64,000 nucleotides of DNA from Methylococcaceae bacterium (GTDB lineage Bacteria > Pseudomonadota > Gammaproteobacteria > Methylococcales > Methylomonadaceae), in the NCBI GenBank assembly GCA_013140705.1, contig JABFSH010000038.1:1-64000 (forward strand), in the 5' to 3' direction. Below the pieces are notes generated by a model. That model had not been told where the DNA came from, searched no databases, and saw only the letters and a list, made by a program, of their open reading frames with translations. This document shows positions 55,357-64,000 of this stretch, in pieces. The translations under genes were made by a program, and so were the position numbers. Numbering within the stretch: position 1 is the stretch's first letter; every line of letters begins with the position of its first letter.

Positions 55357-57900
55357 ATGACTGTGAAACAAACTTTAGTCGTTATTGGTAATGGCATGGT
55401 TGGTCAGAATTTTCTGACTAACCTGACTGCCAGCCCCATTAAAGATGCATTCCATATCGTTACCTTCTGTGAAGAATCCAGACCTGCCTATGACCGTGTG
55501 CATTTATCGGAGTTTTTTGCCGGTAAAACGGCACAGGAATTGTCACTGGTTGAGCCTGGATTTTTCGAGCAACATGACATCACGATCCATATCGGCGATA
55601 AAGCGTCCACGATTGATCGAGATGCTCAAACGGTAACGTCAGCAAAAGGCATTGTCATCCATTACGACAAACTGGTTTTAGCGACCGGCTCCTATCCCTT
55701 TGTTCCGCCTGTACCGGGTCATGATCGACCCAACTGTCTGGTTTATCGGACGATTGAAGATCTTGAAGCCATGCAGTCAGCGGCACAATCAGGCAAGATC
55801 GGCGTCGTTGTCGGCGGTGGATTATTAGGACTGGAAGCTGCAAAAGCCTTAAAAGATTTAGGTCTGGAAACACATGTCGTTGAGTTTGCACCACGCCTGA
55901 TGGCGGTACAGCTGGATGAAGCCGGTGGCGCCATGTTAAGGCGCAAGATTGAAGCCTTGGGAGTAACCGTGCATACCGGCAAAAACACCAGCCTGATAAC
56001 TGACGGCGCAGACTGTGTTAACAAAATGTGTTTTGCTGATGGCGAAGAACTGGAAACAGATCTTATTTTGTTTTCGGCAGGCATTCGTCCGCGTGATGAT
56101 ATTGCTCGAGATTGCGGTCTGGAAGTCGGGGCGCGTGGCGGTATTGTCATCGATAATCAATGCCGCACCTCTGATAAACGCATCTACGCCATCGGTGAAT
56201 GTGCGCTTTGGAATGGCATGATCTATGGTCTGGTCGCACCGGGTTATGCGATGGCGCGCACAGTGGTTGCCGACCTGGCAGGCGGCCATCCAGCCGCGAG
56301 CTTTACCGGCGCAGACATGAGCACCAAGCTGAAACTGATGGGCGTCGATGTGGCCAGTATCGGCGATGCTCATGCAAAAACACAGGGCGCCATGGTGTAT
56401 ACCTACCAGAACGGCGCCAGCGAAGTCTATAAACGCCTGGTGGTTAGCCAGGACAAAAAACTGTTGCTGGGTGCCGTGCTCGTGGGTGATGCGTCCGGTT
56501 ACGGCACCTTGTTGCAATACTGTTTAAATGGTATTGATCTACCTGAAAATCCCGATGCGCTGATTTTACCGGCACGATCCGACGAATCCGTCGGTTTAGG
56601 GCCTGATGCCTTGCCGATGTCAGCGCAAATCTGTTCCTGTTATGATGTTACGAAGGACGCAGTCTGTCAGGCCATTGAAGCGGGCTGCACCACGATTGGC
56701 GCGTTAAAGGCACAAACCAAGGCCGCAACCGGCTGTGGCGGCTGCGCGCCCTTGCTAAAATCAGTCATGAATTCAGAGCTGGCAAAACAGGGCTTTACAG
56801 TCAATACCGATATTTGTGAGCATTTTGCCTATACCCGGCAAGACCTGTACAACCTGATAATGGTAGAAGAGATCAAAACCTTTGATGCCTTGCTGGAAAA
56901 GCATGGTAAAGGCAGGGGCTGTGATATCTGTAAACCGGCCGTAGGTTCAATCCTGGCGTCTTACTGGAATGACTATATCCTGAAAACTGAACACCTGGGA
57001 CTTCAGGATACCAACGATACCTTTTTGGCCAATATGCAAAAAGACGGTACCTATTCGGTAGTCCCAAGAATCACCGGGGGTGAAATATCGCCGGACATGC
57101 TGATCGCCTTGGGGCAAGTCGGCAAAAAATATAAGCTGTATACCAAAATTACCGGTGGTCAACGCGTCGATTTATTTGGCGCACGGGTCGATCAATTACC
57201 CCATATCTGGAAAGAACTTATCGCTGCCGGTTTTGAGTCCGGCCATGCGTATGGGAAATCACTACGCACGGTTAAGTCCTGCGTCGGCAGCACCTGGTGT
57301 CGTTATGGTGTCGATGACAGCGTGGGTTTGGCCATAGAACTGGAAAACCGCTATAAAGGCTTGCGTTCACCGCATAAGATCAAATTTGCAGTCTCCGGTT
57401 GTACGCGCGAATGCGCCGAGGCACAGGGCAAGGATGTTGGGGTTATCGCCACAGAATCGGGATGGAATCTTTATGTCTGTGGTAACGGCGGCATGAAACC
57501 CCGTCATGCCGATTTATTTGCCACCAGTCTGGATAAGGCCACACTGATTAAATATATAGACCGTTTTTTGAGTTTTTATGTCCGTACGGCGGACCGTCTG
57601 CAGCGCACTTCGGTGTGGATGGAAAACATGGAAGGCGGTCTGGATTATCTGAAGTCGGTCATCATCGAAGACAAATTGGGTCTGTGCGGACAGTTAGAAC
57701 TGCAAATGCAGCACGTCATTGACACCTATCAATGCGAATGGAAGGCCACGATTGAAGATGAATCCAAACTGAAACGCTTCCGACATTTTATCAATAGTGA
57801 CCAAGCGGATGATAATGTGGTGTTTGTTGAAGAACGTGGGCAAATCCGCCCCGCCGATGAGACAGAACGCAAACATTTTACAATGGTCGAGGTCGCTTAA
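55357..57900 (+). CDS. nirB: Assimilatory nitrite reductase [NAD(P)H] large subunit
   Basis: 847 residues, standard. Domains in order: FAD/NAD(P) oxidoreductase (VIGNGMVGQN, VVGGGLLGLEAAKAL), BFD-type [2Fe-2S] (CSCYDVTKDAV...TGCGGCAPL), then two siroheme-type nitrite-reductase halves with [4Fe-4S]-siroheme Cys in SCVGSTWCRYG and SGCTRECAEAQ. It reduces nitrite to ammonium in the cytoplasm. AGGGTC precedes the start. nirD follows directly. Confidence 0.97.
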   Translation: MTVKQTLVVIGNGMVGQNFLTNLTASPIKDAFHIVTFCEESRPAYDRVHLSEFFAGKTAQELSLVEPGFFEQHDITIHIGDKASTIDRDAQTVTSAKGIVIHYDKLVLATGSYPFVPPVPGHDRPNCLVYRTIEDLEAMQSAAQSGKIGVVVGGGLLGLEAAKALKDLGLETHVVEFAPRLMAVQLDEAGGAMLRRKIEALGVTVHTGKNTSLITDGADCVNKMCFADGEELETDLILFSAGIRPRDDIARDCGLEVGARGGIVIDNQCRTSDKRIYAIGECALWNGMIYGLVAPGYAMARTVVADLAGGHPAASFTGADMSTKLKLMGVDVASIGDAHAKTQGAMVYTYQNGASEVYKRLVVSQDKKLLLGAVLVGDASGYGTLLQYCLNGIDLPENPDALILPARSDESVGLGPDALPMSAQICSCYDVTKDAVCQAIEAGCTTIGALKAQTKAATGCGGCAPLLKSVMNSELAKQGFTVNTDICEHFAYTRQDLYNLIMVEEIKTFDALLEKHGKGRGCDICKPAVGSILASYWNDYILKTEHLGLQDTNDTFLANMQKDGTYSVVPRITGGEISPDMLIALGQVGKKYKLYTKITGGQRVDLFGARVDQLPHIWKELIAAGFESGHAYGKSLRTVKSCVGSTWCRYGVDDSVGLAIELENRYKGLRSPHKIKFAVSGCTRECAEAQGKDVGVIATESGWNLYVCGNGGMKPRHADLFATSLDKATLIKYIDRFLSFYVRTADRLQRTSVWMENMEGGLDYLKSVIIEDKLGLCGQLELQMQHVIDTYQCEWKATIEDESKLKRFRHFINSDQADDNVVFVEERGQIRPADETERKHFTMVEVA

Positions 57901-58272
57901 ATGACACCGTGGGTAGACGTTTGTAGTGTTGATGATTTACAGCCCGATTCCGGCGTTTGTGCATTGGTTGACAACCTGCAGGTGGCAATCTTTTATATGC
58001 CCCGGGAGTCCGCTGTTTATGCGCTTAACAATTACGATCCTATTGGTAAGGCCAATGTCTTATCACGCGGATTAATTGGCGACATTAACGGTCAACCGGT
58101 CGTCGCCTCTCCGTTATATAAACAACACTTCAATTTACAAACGGGCGTTTGCCTTGAAGACGAAGCGGTAACCATACCGGCCTATGCCATTCGCATTCAT
58201 AATGACCGGGTCGAAGTGAACACCCGGATAATGACGGCAGACATAGCCATGGATACGACCTCTTCCAGATGA
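57901..58272 (+). CDS. nirD: Nitrite reductase small subunit
   Basis: 123 residues, starting on the base after the nirB stop. NirD family: Rieske-like fold without the cluster ligands. The NNYDPIGKANVLSRGLIGD segment and PVVASPLYKQHFNLQTGVCLED are standard for it. It completes NirBD. Confidence 0.95.
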   Translation: MTPWVDVCSVDDLQPDSGVCALVDNLQVAIFYMPRESAVYALNNYDPIGKANVLSRGLIGDINGQPVVASPLYKQHFNLQTGVCLEDEAVTIPAYAIRIHNDRVEVNTRIMTADIAMDTTSSR

Positions 58273-58292
58273 TTACAGCCGATGGAGTCTTC

Positions 58293-59222
58293 ATGAATTA
58301 TAAATATTATATCGCTGATGTGTTCACCAACCAGATTTTCAACGGCGCTCAGATTGCAGTTTTCCCTTATGCGGATGGCTTGAACAGTCAACAAATGCAA
58401 CGGGTGTCCAGAGAGCTGAACTTAACGGAGACGGTATTTATATTTCATCAGCATGCCGATTGCGTTAAAAGGCAGATGCGTATCTTTACACCCAAGAGTG
58501 AAATCGATTTTGCCGGTCATCCGGTCATTGCGGCGGCCTTTGTTCTGGCTTCTTGTGGTGACATCGTATTACGCAAAAAATATACGCCCGTGGTTTTTGA
58601 GCAAAATGTCGGACCTATCAGCGCCAACATCACCAACAATAATGGCAAACCCAGTTTCATCCAGTTTACCCGTAAGGTTTCGCCCATCGTCGATCGCTTC
58701 GCGCCCCCCGATGGAGAACTCGCCAGTTTTCTATCCATCCCAGAGGGGCAGATCGATCATAAGAAATACAATACTCGCCTGGTTTCCTGCGGTTTTCCCT
58801 ATCTGGTAGTACCGGTATATAACTACGAAACGGTAAGGCATGCGAAATTCAATTTTCAGGCATGGAGTCAGTCGATTGCACCTCAAACTGCTGCTCAGGA
58901 AATATTGCTGTTTTCAGCCAAAACACGGTCTCACGATGCCGAATTCAATGCGCGCCTGGTCGGACCCACCATCGGCTTGCACGACGACCCGCCAGTTGGA
59001 ACGGCGATGCCCGCTTTTGCGGCCTATTTGTGCTCTTTCGAGCACCTGCAGAAAGGCACTTATACCTTCGCGGTTGATCGAGGCGATGCCAATCATCGCC
59101 GAAGTTTGATCAATCTGGAGATGGATCATAAGGGCGAAGATACCCTTACCATCAGGATAGGGGGGGAAGCGGTTATGGTGGCGGAAGGATGGATGACCGT
59201 TCCAGCCATTCAAGATTTTTGA
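58293..59222 (+). CDS. PhzF-family isomerase-like protein
   Basis: 309 residues from ATG 58293, with ATGGAG 8 bp upstream; the frame opens at 58269, overlapping nirD. PhzF fold (diaminopimelate-epimerase-like): IADVFTNQIFNGAQIAVFP, FTPKSEIDFAGHPVIAAA (conserved FAGHP) and a second-half GPTIGLHDDPPVGTAMPAFAAYL. The catalytic Glu region is LNLTETVFI. The family isomerises dihydro-aromatic acids in phenazine formation, but most members have unknown substrates. Why it sits between nirD and the nitrate reductase genes is not clear. Confidence 0.88.
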   Translation: MNYKYYIADVFTNQIFNGAQIAVFPYADGLNSQQMQRVSRELNLTETVFIFHQHADCVKRQMRIFTPKSEIDFAGHPVIAAAFVLASCGDIVLRKKYTPVVFEQNVGPISANITNNNGKPSFIQFTRKVSPIVDRFAPPDGELASFLSIPEGQIDHKKYNTRLVSCGFPYLVVPVYNYETVRHAKFNFQAWSQSIAPQTAAQEILLFSAKTRSHDAEFNARLVGPTIGLHDDPPVGTAMPAFAAYLCSFEHLQKGTYTFAVDRGDANHRRSLINLEMDHKGEDTLTIRIGGEAVMVAEGWMTVPAIQDF

Positions 59223-59242
59223 TTGGTTAACACTTCCTGAAC

Positions 59243-60460
59243 ATGAAGCAGCGTTTGGTGGTCATTGGTAACGGCATGGCAGGTATGCGCACGATAGAAG
59301 AACTGCTGACGGCCGCACCGGAGAAATATGAAATTACCGTCTTCGGCGCTGAACCCTACGGTAACTACAATCGCATCATGCTATCCTCGGTGTTGTGTGG
59401 AGAGAAAGCCATTGAAGATATTGTCATCAATGACCGACAGTGGTATCTCGACAATGGTATAACGCTTCATGCCGGCGAAGATAAAGCAGTGGTACGCATA
59501 GACCGGAAAAACAGAAAAGTCTGCGCACAGGATGGTACCGTTGCAGAATACGAGCGCTTATTAATTGCCACGGGTTCAAAAGCTGTTATACCTTCGATAC
59601 CAGGTAATGATCTGGATGGCGTAATCAGCTTTCGTGACATTTTAGATGTAAAAAAAATGCTGGCTTACAGCCAAAGCCATCAGAACGCCGTAGTATTGGG
59701 CGGTGGCCTATTGGGTCTTGAAGCCGCCAACGGACTGGCTTTAAGAGGCATGAACGTCACCGTCATTCATAGCAATAACGTCTTGTTGAATCGGCAATTG
59801 GACAGCCCGGCAGGAAAAATGCTTCAAGCAGCATTGGAACAACGCGGCCTTACTTTTAAAATGGCAGCCAAGCTCAAGCAATTGCTGAGTGATGAAAATA
59901 ATCATATCACCACTGTCTGTCTGGATGACGGCAGCCAACTGGAATGCGATCTTTTTATCATGGCCATCGGTGTACGTCCCAACATGGCACTGGCGCAGGC
60001 AGCCGGGATTTATTGCGAGCGCGGCATCGTGGTTAATGATACCTTGCAAACCTACGACCCCAGTATTTACGCCGTCGGAGAATGTATTCAACATCGCGGC
60101 GATACCTTTGGACTGGTTGCACCGCTATTTGAGCAGGCCAAGGTCTGTGCAAATCATCTCAGTGCACATGGAGCAGCGGAATACATCACCTTGCCGACGG
60201 CGACAAAACTTAAAGTAACAGGTATCAACCTTTTTTCAGTCGGCGATTTTCAAGGAGATAGAACCACGGAAAGCCTTCATTTTACAGACCCGGCATGCGG
60301 CATTTATAAAAAACTGGTCATTAAAGCCAACAAGCTGATCGGTGCAGTTCTTTATGGAGACACCACAGATGGCAACTGGTATCAGGAATTGATGGAGAAA
60401 GAAGAAAACATTGCTGACATACGAAATGTAATGATTTTTGGTAAAGTCTATGCAGAGTAA
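59243..60460 (+). CDS. FAD/NAD(P)H reductase subunit of nitrate reductase (NasB-like, short)
   Basis: 405 residues, aligned with the N-terminal FAD part of NirB and NasB: VIGNGMAGMRTIEELL, MLSSVLCGEKAIEDI, VLGGGLLGLEAANGLALRG, AVGECIQHRG. It stops where NirB/NasB would continue into the BFD cluster domain. That cluster is instead present at the C-terminus of the nitrate reductase behind it, so electrons probably pass from this flavin to NasA. Lies 31-36 bp upstream of nasA. Confidence 0.88.
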   Translation: MKQRLVVIGNGMAGMRTIEELLTAAPEKYEITVFGAEPYGNYNRIMLSSVLCGEKAIEDIVINDRQWYLDNGITLHAGEDKAVVRIDRKNRKVCAQDGTVAEYERLLIATGSKAVIPSIPGNDLDGVISFRDILDVKKMLAYSQSHQNAVVLGGGLLGLEAANGLALRGMNVTVIHSNNVLLNRQLDSPAGKMLQAALEQRGLTFKMAAKLKQLLSDENNHITTVCLDDGSQLECDLFIMAIGVRPNMALAQAAGIYCERGIVVNDTLQTYDPSIYAVGECIQHRGDTFGLVAPLFEQAKVCANHLSAHGAAEYITLPTATKLKVTGINLFSVGDFQGDRTTESLHFTDPACGIYKKLVIKANKLIGAVLYGDTTDGNWYQELMEKEENIADIRNVMIFGKVYAE

Positions 60461-60496
60461 TAACGACTTTACCATGGTTTCCTTCGTTGATTGTCA

Positions 60497-63163
60497 ATGA
60501 ATAAAATCATACAGACCACATGTCCGTACTGTGGTGTTGGCTGCGGTATCACCGCGCAGGTTGATGATATGCGTCACCAGGTAAGCATCATCGGCGATAA
60601 GTCGCATCCGGCCAATTTTGGCCGTCTTTGTTCTAAAGGCTCGGCCCTTGGAGAAACAGTTGAGCTGAAGGGCCGATTGTTAGAACCCAGGATATTCGGC
60701 CGCGATACCAACTGGGCTCAAGCTCTGGATCAAGTGGCTGGCACTTTTACTCGGACCATTGAAAAATTTGGTCCGGATGCCGTGGCCATTTATGCCTCCG
60801 GACAACTTCTGACCGAAGATTATTATGTCGCCAACAAACTGATGAAAGGTTTTATCGGTAGCGGCAATATCGACACCAATAGCCGATTATGTATGTCATC
60901 CTCAGTCGCAGGCCATAAGCGGGCATTTGGTTCGGATACCGTGCCAGGTTGCTATGATGATTTCGAGCAGGCCGAGATGATTGTTCTGATTGGCTCCAAT
61001 ACGGCCTGGTGCCATCCCGTCAGTTTTCAGCGCATTCGAACAGCAAAAGACGCCAATCCCGCATTAAAAATTGTTGTTATTGATCCCCGCCGCACCGCGA
61101 GCTGTGACATCGCCGACCTGCATTTACCGATCGCTTCCGGCACTGACGCCAGTTTATTTAACGGACTTCTTCATTTTTTGCAGCAGACAAACGCGCTGAA
61201 TCAGGCCTATATCGATGCCCATACTGAAGGCTTCGCTGAAGCAGTCAATGCCGCCGCGCTGAATAGCGGTTCCATCGAACAGGTGGCCAAACGCTGCAAG
61301 TTAAAGGTAGAGGACCTGCAATGTTTTTATCAGTGGTTTGCCAGAAACGAAAAAGTGATGAGCATTTACAGTCAGGGCATCAATCAATCGTCATCGGGTA
61401 CCGACAAAGTCAATGCCATTATCAATTGCCATCTTGCGACGGGTCGCATCGGCAAACCCGGCATGGGCCCCTTCTCGCTGACCGGCCAGCCAAATGCCAT
61501 GGGTGGGCGTGAAGTGGGCGGTTTATCGCATCAACTGGCGGCACACATGGATTTTTCCAGCACGGAAGATATCGAGCGGGTCGCACAATTTTGGGGAGCT
61601 CATAAAATTGCCAGGAAACCCGGTCTGGCAGCTGTTGACTTGTTCGATGCAATTTACGATGGGGCCGTAAAAGCGGTCTGGATTATGGGGACTAACCCGG
61701 TGGTGAGTTTGCCAAATGCCGATAAAGTGAAACAAGCCTTGCAACGCTGTGATTTTGTCGTCGTTTCAGACTGTATTGCCAACACCGATACGACAGCACT
61801 GGCGCACGTATTACTGCCCGCGCAGGGCTGGAGCGAAAAAGACGGTACAGTAACCAATTCGGAACGGCGCATTTCCCGCCAACGGACTTTATTGAGTCCT
61901 GCAGGAAGCTCCAAACCTGACTGGTGGATCATCACGCAAGTTGCCAGGCGCATGGGTTTTGAGAAGGCATTTCAGTATCAGATCGCTAGCGACATTTTTC
62001 GTGAACATGCCGCCCTTTCCGGTTTGGATAACAATGGCGAGCAAGGTCTACGCGATTTTGACATCTCCGGATTGGCCGGACTCAGTCAGCATGAATATGA
62101 TCAGCTGCAACCCATACAGTGGCCGGTCAATCAGACAAATCCTCATGGCAGTGCACGGTTATTTGCTGATGGGCAATTTTTTACATCTTCAGGCAAAGCA
62201 CAGTTTATTACTATCGAACCCAGGTTAGCCGTTAACTCGACAAATAATGACTATCCACTGGTATTGAATACAGGGCGAATACGCGATCAATGGCATACCA
62301 TGACGCGCACTGCTATCGCTGCAAAACTAAATCAGCACAAACCCGAACCTTTCGTGGAAGTGCATCCAGTCGATGCTAAGCACCACCAATTGTTGTCCAA
62401 TGGTCTGGCACTTATTGAAAGTCAGTGGGGATCCATGATGGCGCGCGTGCAGATTGGCGATAGCCAACAACAGGGCAATCTGTTTGTACCGATGCACTGG
62501 ACTGAACAATTGGCCAACCATGGACGCATGGGCGCATTAGTCAATCCTGTCGTGGACCCCATTTCAAAACAGCCGGAAAGCAAACATACGCCGGTTCGGA
62601 TCAAACCTTATCTACCGGCCTGGCAGGGCTTTATATTATCACGGCAAGAATTGACGATGATTGCGTCTGGCGTCGACTATTGGGTAAAAGTTAAAGGCGA
62701 ACACTATTATCGCTATGAACTGGCTGATGGCGTATTGCCTAACAGCCTGCAAACGTGGGTAAGAGCAAACGTGTTTAACACCGTGTCGGATAACCTGCAA
62801 TGCCTGGAATATCAGGACTCTGGTCGAAACAATTACCGTGCGGCACAAATAGTCGATAATCGACTGGAAAGTGTAATTTTTATCGCTGTTGATGACGCGC
62901 TTCCTGAGCGCGACTGGCTGAGCACTTTGTTTGAAAAACCCGTATTGGAGAAGCACGAAAGAATGGCGCTGCTGGCTGGGATTCCACCTTCAGGTGTTGC
63001 AGAAGGAGGTCCCATTATCTGTTCCTGTTTTAACGTAGGCGAACAAACAATACGAGCGGCCATAAGGGAAAAGGGCCTGAAAACCCACCAGGAAGTAGGC
63101 CAATGCCTGAAAGCCGGAACTAACTGCGGCTCCTGTGTGCCAGAGATAAAGGCATTACTGTGA
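60497..63163 (+). CDS. nasA: Assimilatory nitrate reductase catalytic subunit with BFD tail
   Basis: 888 residues from ATG 60497 (the frame opens at TTG 60491). Mo-bisMGD enzyme: [4Fe-4S] motif CPYCGVGCG...LCSKG, molybdopterin segments NSRLCMSSS, GTNPVVSLPNADKVK and NTGRIRDQWHTMTRT. Residues about 835-888 form a BFD-like [2Fe-2S] domain, ICSCFNVGEQTIRA with GTNCGSCVPEIKALL at the end. It reduces nitrate to nitrite in the cytoplasm. Last gene of the nitrate block. Confidence 0.97.
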   Translation: MNKIIQTTCPYCGVGCGITAQVDDMRHQVSIIGDKSHPANFGRLCSKGSALGETVELKGRLLEPRIFGRDTNWAQALDQVAGTFTRTIEKFGPDAVAIYASGQLLTEDYYVANKLMKGFIGSGNIDTNSRLCMSSSVAGHKRAFGSDTVPGCYDDFEQAEMIVLIGSNTAWCHPVSFQRIRTAKDANPALKIVVIDPRRTASCDIADLHLPIASGTDASLFNGLLHFLQQTNALNQAYIDAHTEGFAEAVNAAALNSGSIEQVAKRCKLKVEDLQCFYQWFARNEKVMSIYSQGINQSSSGTDKVNAIINCHLATGRIGKPGMGPFSLTGQPNAMGGREVGGLSHQLAAHMDFSSTEDIERVAQFWGAHKIARKPGLAAVDLFDAIYDGAVKAVWIMGTNPVVSLPNADKVKQALQRCDFVVVSDCIANTDTTALAHVLLPAQGWSEKDGTVTNSERRISRQRTLLSPAGSSKPDWWIITQVARRMGFEKAFQYQIASDIFREHAALSGLDNNGEQGLRDFDISGLAGLSQHEYDQLQPIQWPVNQTNPHGSARLFADGQFFTSSGKAQFITIEPRLAVNSTNNDYPLVLNTGRIRDQWHTMTRTAIAAKLNQHKPEPFVEVHPVDAKHHQLLSNGLALIESQWGSMMARVQIGDSQQQGNLFVPMHWTEQLANHGRMGALVNPVVDPISKQPESKHTPVRIKPYLPAWQGFILSRQELTMIASGVDYWVKVKGEHYYRYELADGVLPNSLQTWVRANVFNTVSDNLQCLEYQDSGRNNYRAAQIVDNRLESVIFIAVDDALPERDWLSTLFEKPVLEKHERMALLAGIPPSGVAEGGPIICSCFNVGEQTIRAAIREKGLKTHQEVGQCLKAGTNCGSCVPEIKALL

Positions 63164-63449
63164 GGAAACCTGCATGTGACGGAATGAATTTTTTTCGGTC
63201 GCCTTAACCCTGATTATCGTCTGATAAGTTTCTGCCAATTGTCTTAATTTACTGGTTTGAAGCGAGTAAATCTGAGAAAATTACTTGCCGTTGGAAAAAG
63301 TCGTAGATTTACCTTCCAGCAATATTAACCTGGCGTGTTTGGTTCGATGCCCTGTATTTCACTGCATTACATACGACTTCTGTACCTTGTTAGCAATTCA
63401 TGCGTCGAAATTGTCATAATCCGGTTTATTTCGATCAATCCAATTTGCG

Positions 63450-64000
63450 ATGCTCAAACTTAATAACTGGCCGGTACTTAGTGTCTTAACCATGGTTGCT
63501 GCTGCAACGACGGCGCTGTCATTGTTCATCAAAGTGGCCGAAGAAGTGGTCGAAGGCGATACCGGCAAAATCGACCTGCTCCTCATCATGGCGCTTCGAG
63601 CTGATGGCAATCCGACCGATCCGCTGGGGCCAAGATGGGTGGAGGATTTTGCTCGCGACATTACCGCGCTTGGCAGCCCTGCGGTTTTAGGGCTATTTGT
63701 ACTCATAACCGCAGTTTTTCTTCTTTTGGCCGGCAAGCGTCGACTGTCTGTTTTTATGCTGGTTGCAACTGGCTTGGGGACAATTGCCGTCACCGTGCTA
63801 AAAGAGGCTTTCGGCCGCCCACGGCCTCAACTGATGCCGGACGGCGTTTTTATTTATACAGAAAGCTTTCCGAGTGGACACGCCATGGTTTCGGCCGTGG
63901 TCTATTTAACTTTGGGCGCCCTTATTGCTCGTCTTGCTCCCACCACCTTGCTTAAACTTTATATCATGATGGTCGCGGTCATCCTGACCGGAATGGTTGG
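63450..64000 (+). CDS. PAP2-family phosphatase, partial
   Basis: 183 codons visible from ATG 63450, open at the window end. PAP2 motifs: KEAFGRPRP (KX6RP, domain 1) and SFPSGHAMVS (PSGH, domain 2); the third motif lies beyond the edge. Hydrophobic segments near residues 5-27, 76-97 and 100-120 fit an inner-membrane lipid phosphatase such as undecaprenyl pyrophosphate phosphatase or a phosphatidic-acid phosphatase. Confidence 0.88.
   Translation, partial: MLKLNNWPVLSVLTMVAAATTALSLFIKVAEEVVEGDTGKIDLLLIMALRADGNPTDPLGPRWVEDFARDITALGSPAVLGLFVLITAVFLLLAGKRRLSVFMLVATGLGTIAVTVLKEAFGRPRPQLMPDGVFIYTESFPSGHAMVSAVVYLTLGALIARLAPTTLLKLYIMMVAVILTGMV

Noticed and set aside
1-64000. CRISPR arrays, rRNA genes, prophage or conjugation modules
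   Set aside because: No regularly spaced direct repeats, no rRNA signatures and no phage or transfer genes are visible.

Overview
The window looks like a chromosomal segment of a gammaproteobacterium. The evidence is the efp/epmA/epmB lysylation set, the tig-clpP-clpX-lon-hupB-tRNA-ppiD housekeeping block, a YceK-type lipoprotein, an E. coli-like NirBD and sigma-54/ANTAR control of nitrate assimilation. The gene set (epoxide carboxylation enzymes, assimilatory nitrate genes with their own porin, multicopper oxidase, B12 lower-ligand genes) would suit a methylotroph or methanotroph of the Methylococcales type. That is inference: no methane or methanol oxidation gene is present here.

Region 1-7 kb, minus strand. 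This is the most unusual block: an acylating aldehyde dehydrogenase of the sulfoacetaldehyde type, an FmdB-like zinc ribbon, epoxyalkane:coenzyme M transferase, 2-oxopropyl-CoM reductase/carboxylase, a hydroxyalkyl-CoM dehydrogenase-type SDR and the two subunits of a CoA-transferase (the last running off the left edge). Together they would convert a short epoxide to a beta-keto acid through coenzyme M adducts and then activate it with CoA. The carboxylase keeps Cys82, His84, Cys87, His137, Met140 and Arg56, but has Tyr where the characterised enzyme has His506. Region 7.7-18 kb holds cysDN (CysN carries a collapsed APS-kinase tail), a DUF3530 hydrolase, a rubredoxin/reductase/bluB/cobT cluster and the EF-P modification genes.

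Region 18-29 kb holds dead IS630 and IS66 fragments, a PBP4-type peptidase, a MITE-like palindromic element, an Hsp20 gene with a heat-shock promoter, a phosphotransferase/kinase fusion next to a dual-specificity phosphatase, a Met-rich multicopper oxidase and a DUF1614 membrane protein. Region 27.6-36.4 kb is the protein quality-control block: ppiD, tRNA-Asp, tRNA-Val, hupB, lon, clpX, clpP, tig, tRNA-Leu. Region 36.6-47 kb is mixed: a radical SAM protein, two unknown genes, radA, a DmeF-type cation exporter, an orphan HicA-like gene, an ABC exporter, an HDOD protein, an amidase and a lipoprotein.

Region 47.3-63.2 kb, plus strand, is a complete assimilatory nitrate/nitrite cluster: an ANTAR regulator (NasT-like), a protein made of three GAF-like units, nitrate ABC transporter genes, an outer-membrane porin, nirB, nirD, a PhzF-family gene, a FAD reductase and the molybdenum nitrate reductase. 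In front of the transporter genes lie a near-consensus sigma-54 promoter, two tandem hexaloop hairpins with the A1/G4 loop pattern read by ANTAR proteins, and an intrinsic terminator: a full antitermination leader. The window ends inside a PAP2-family phosphatase gene.
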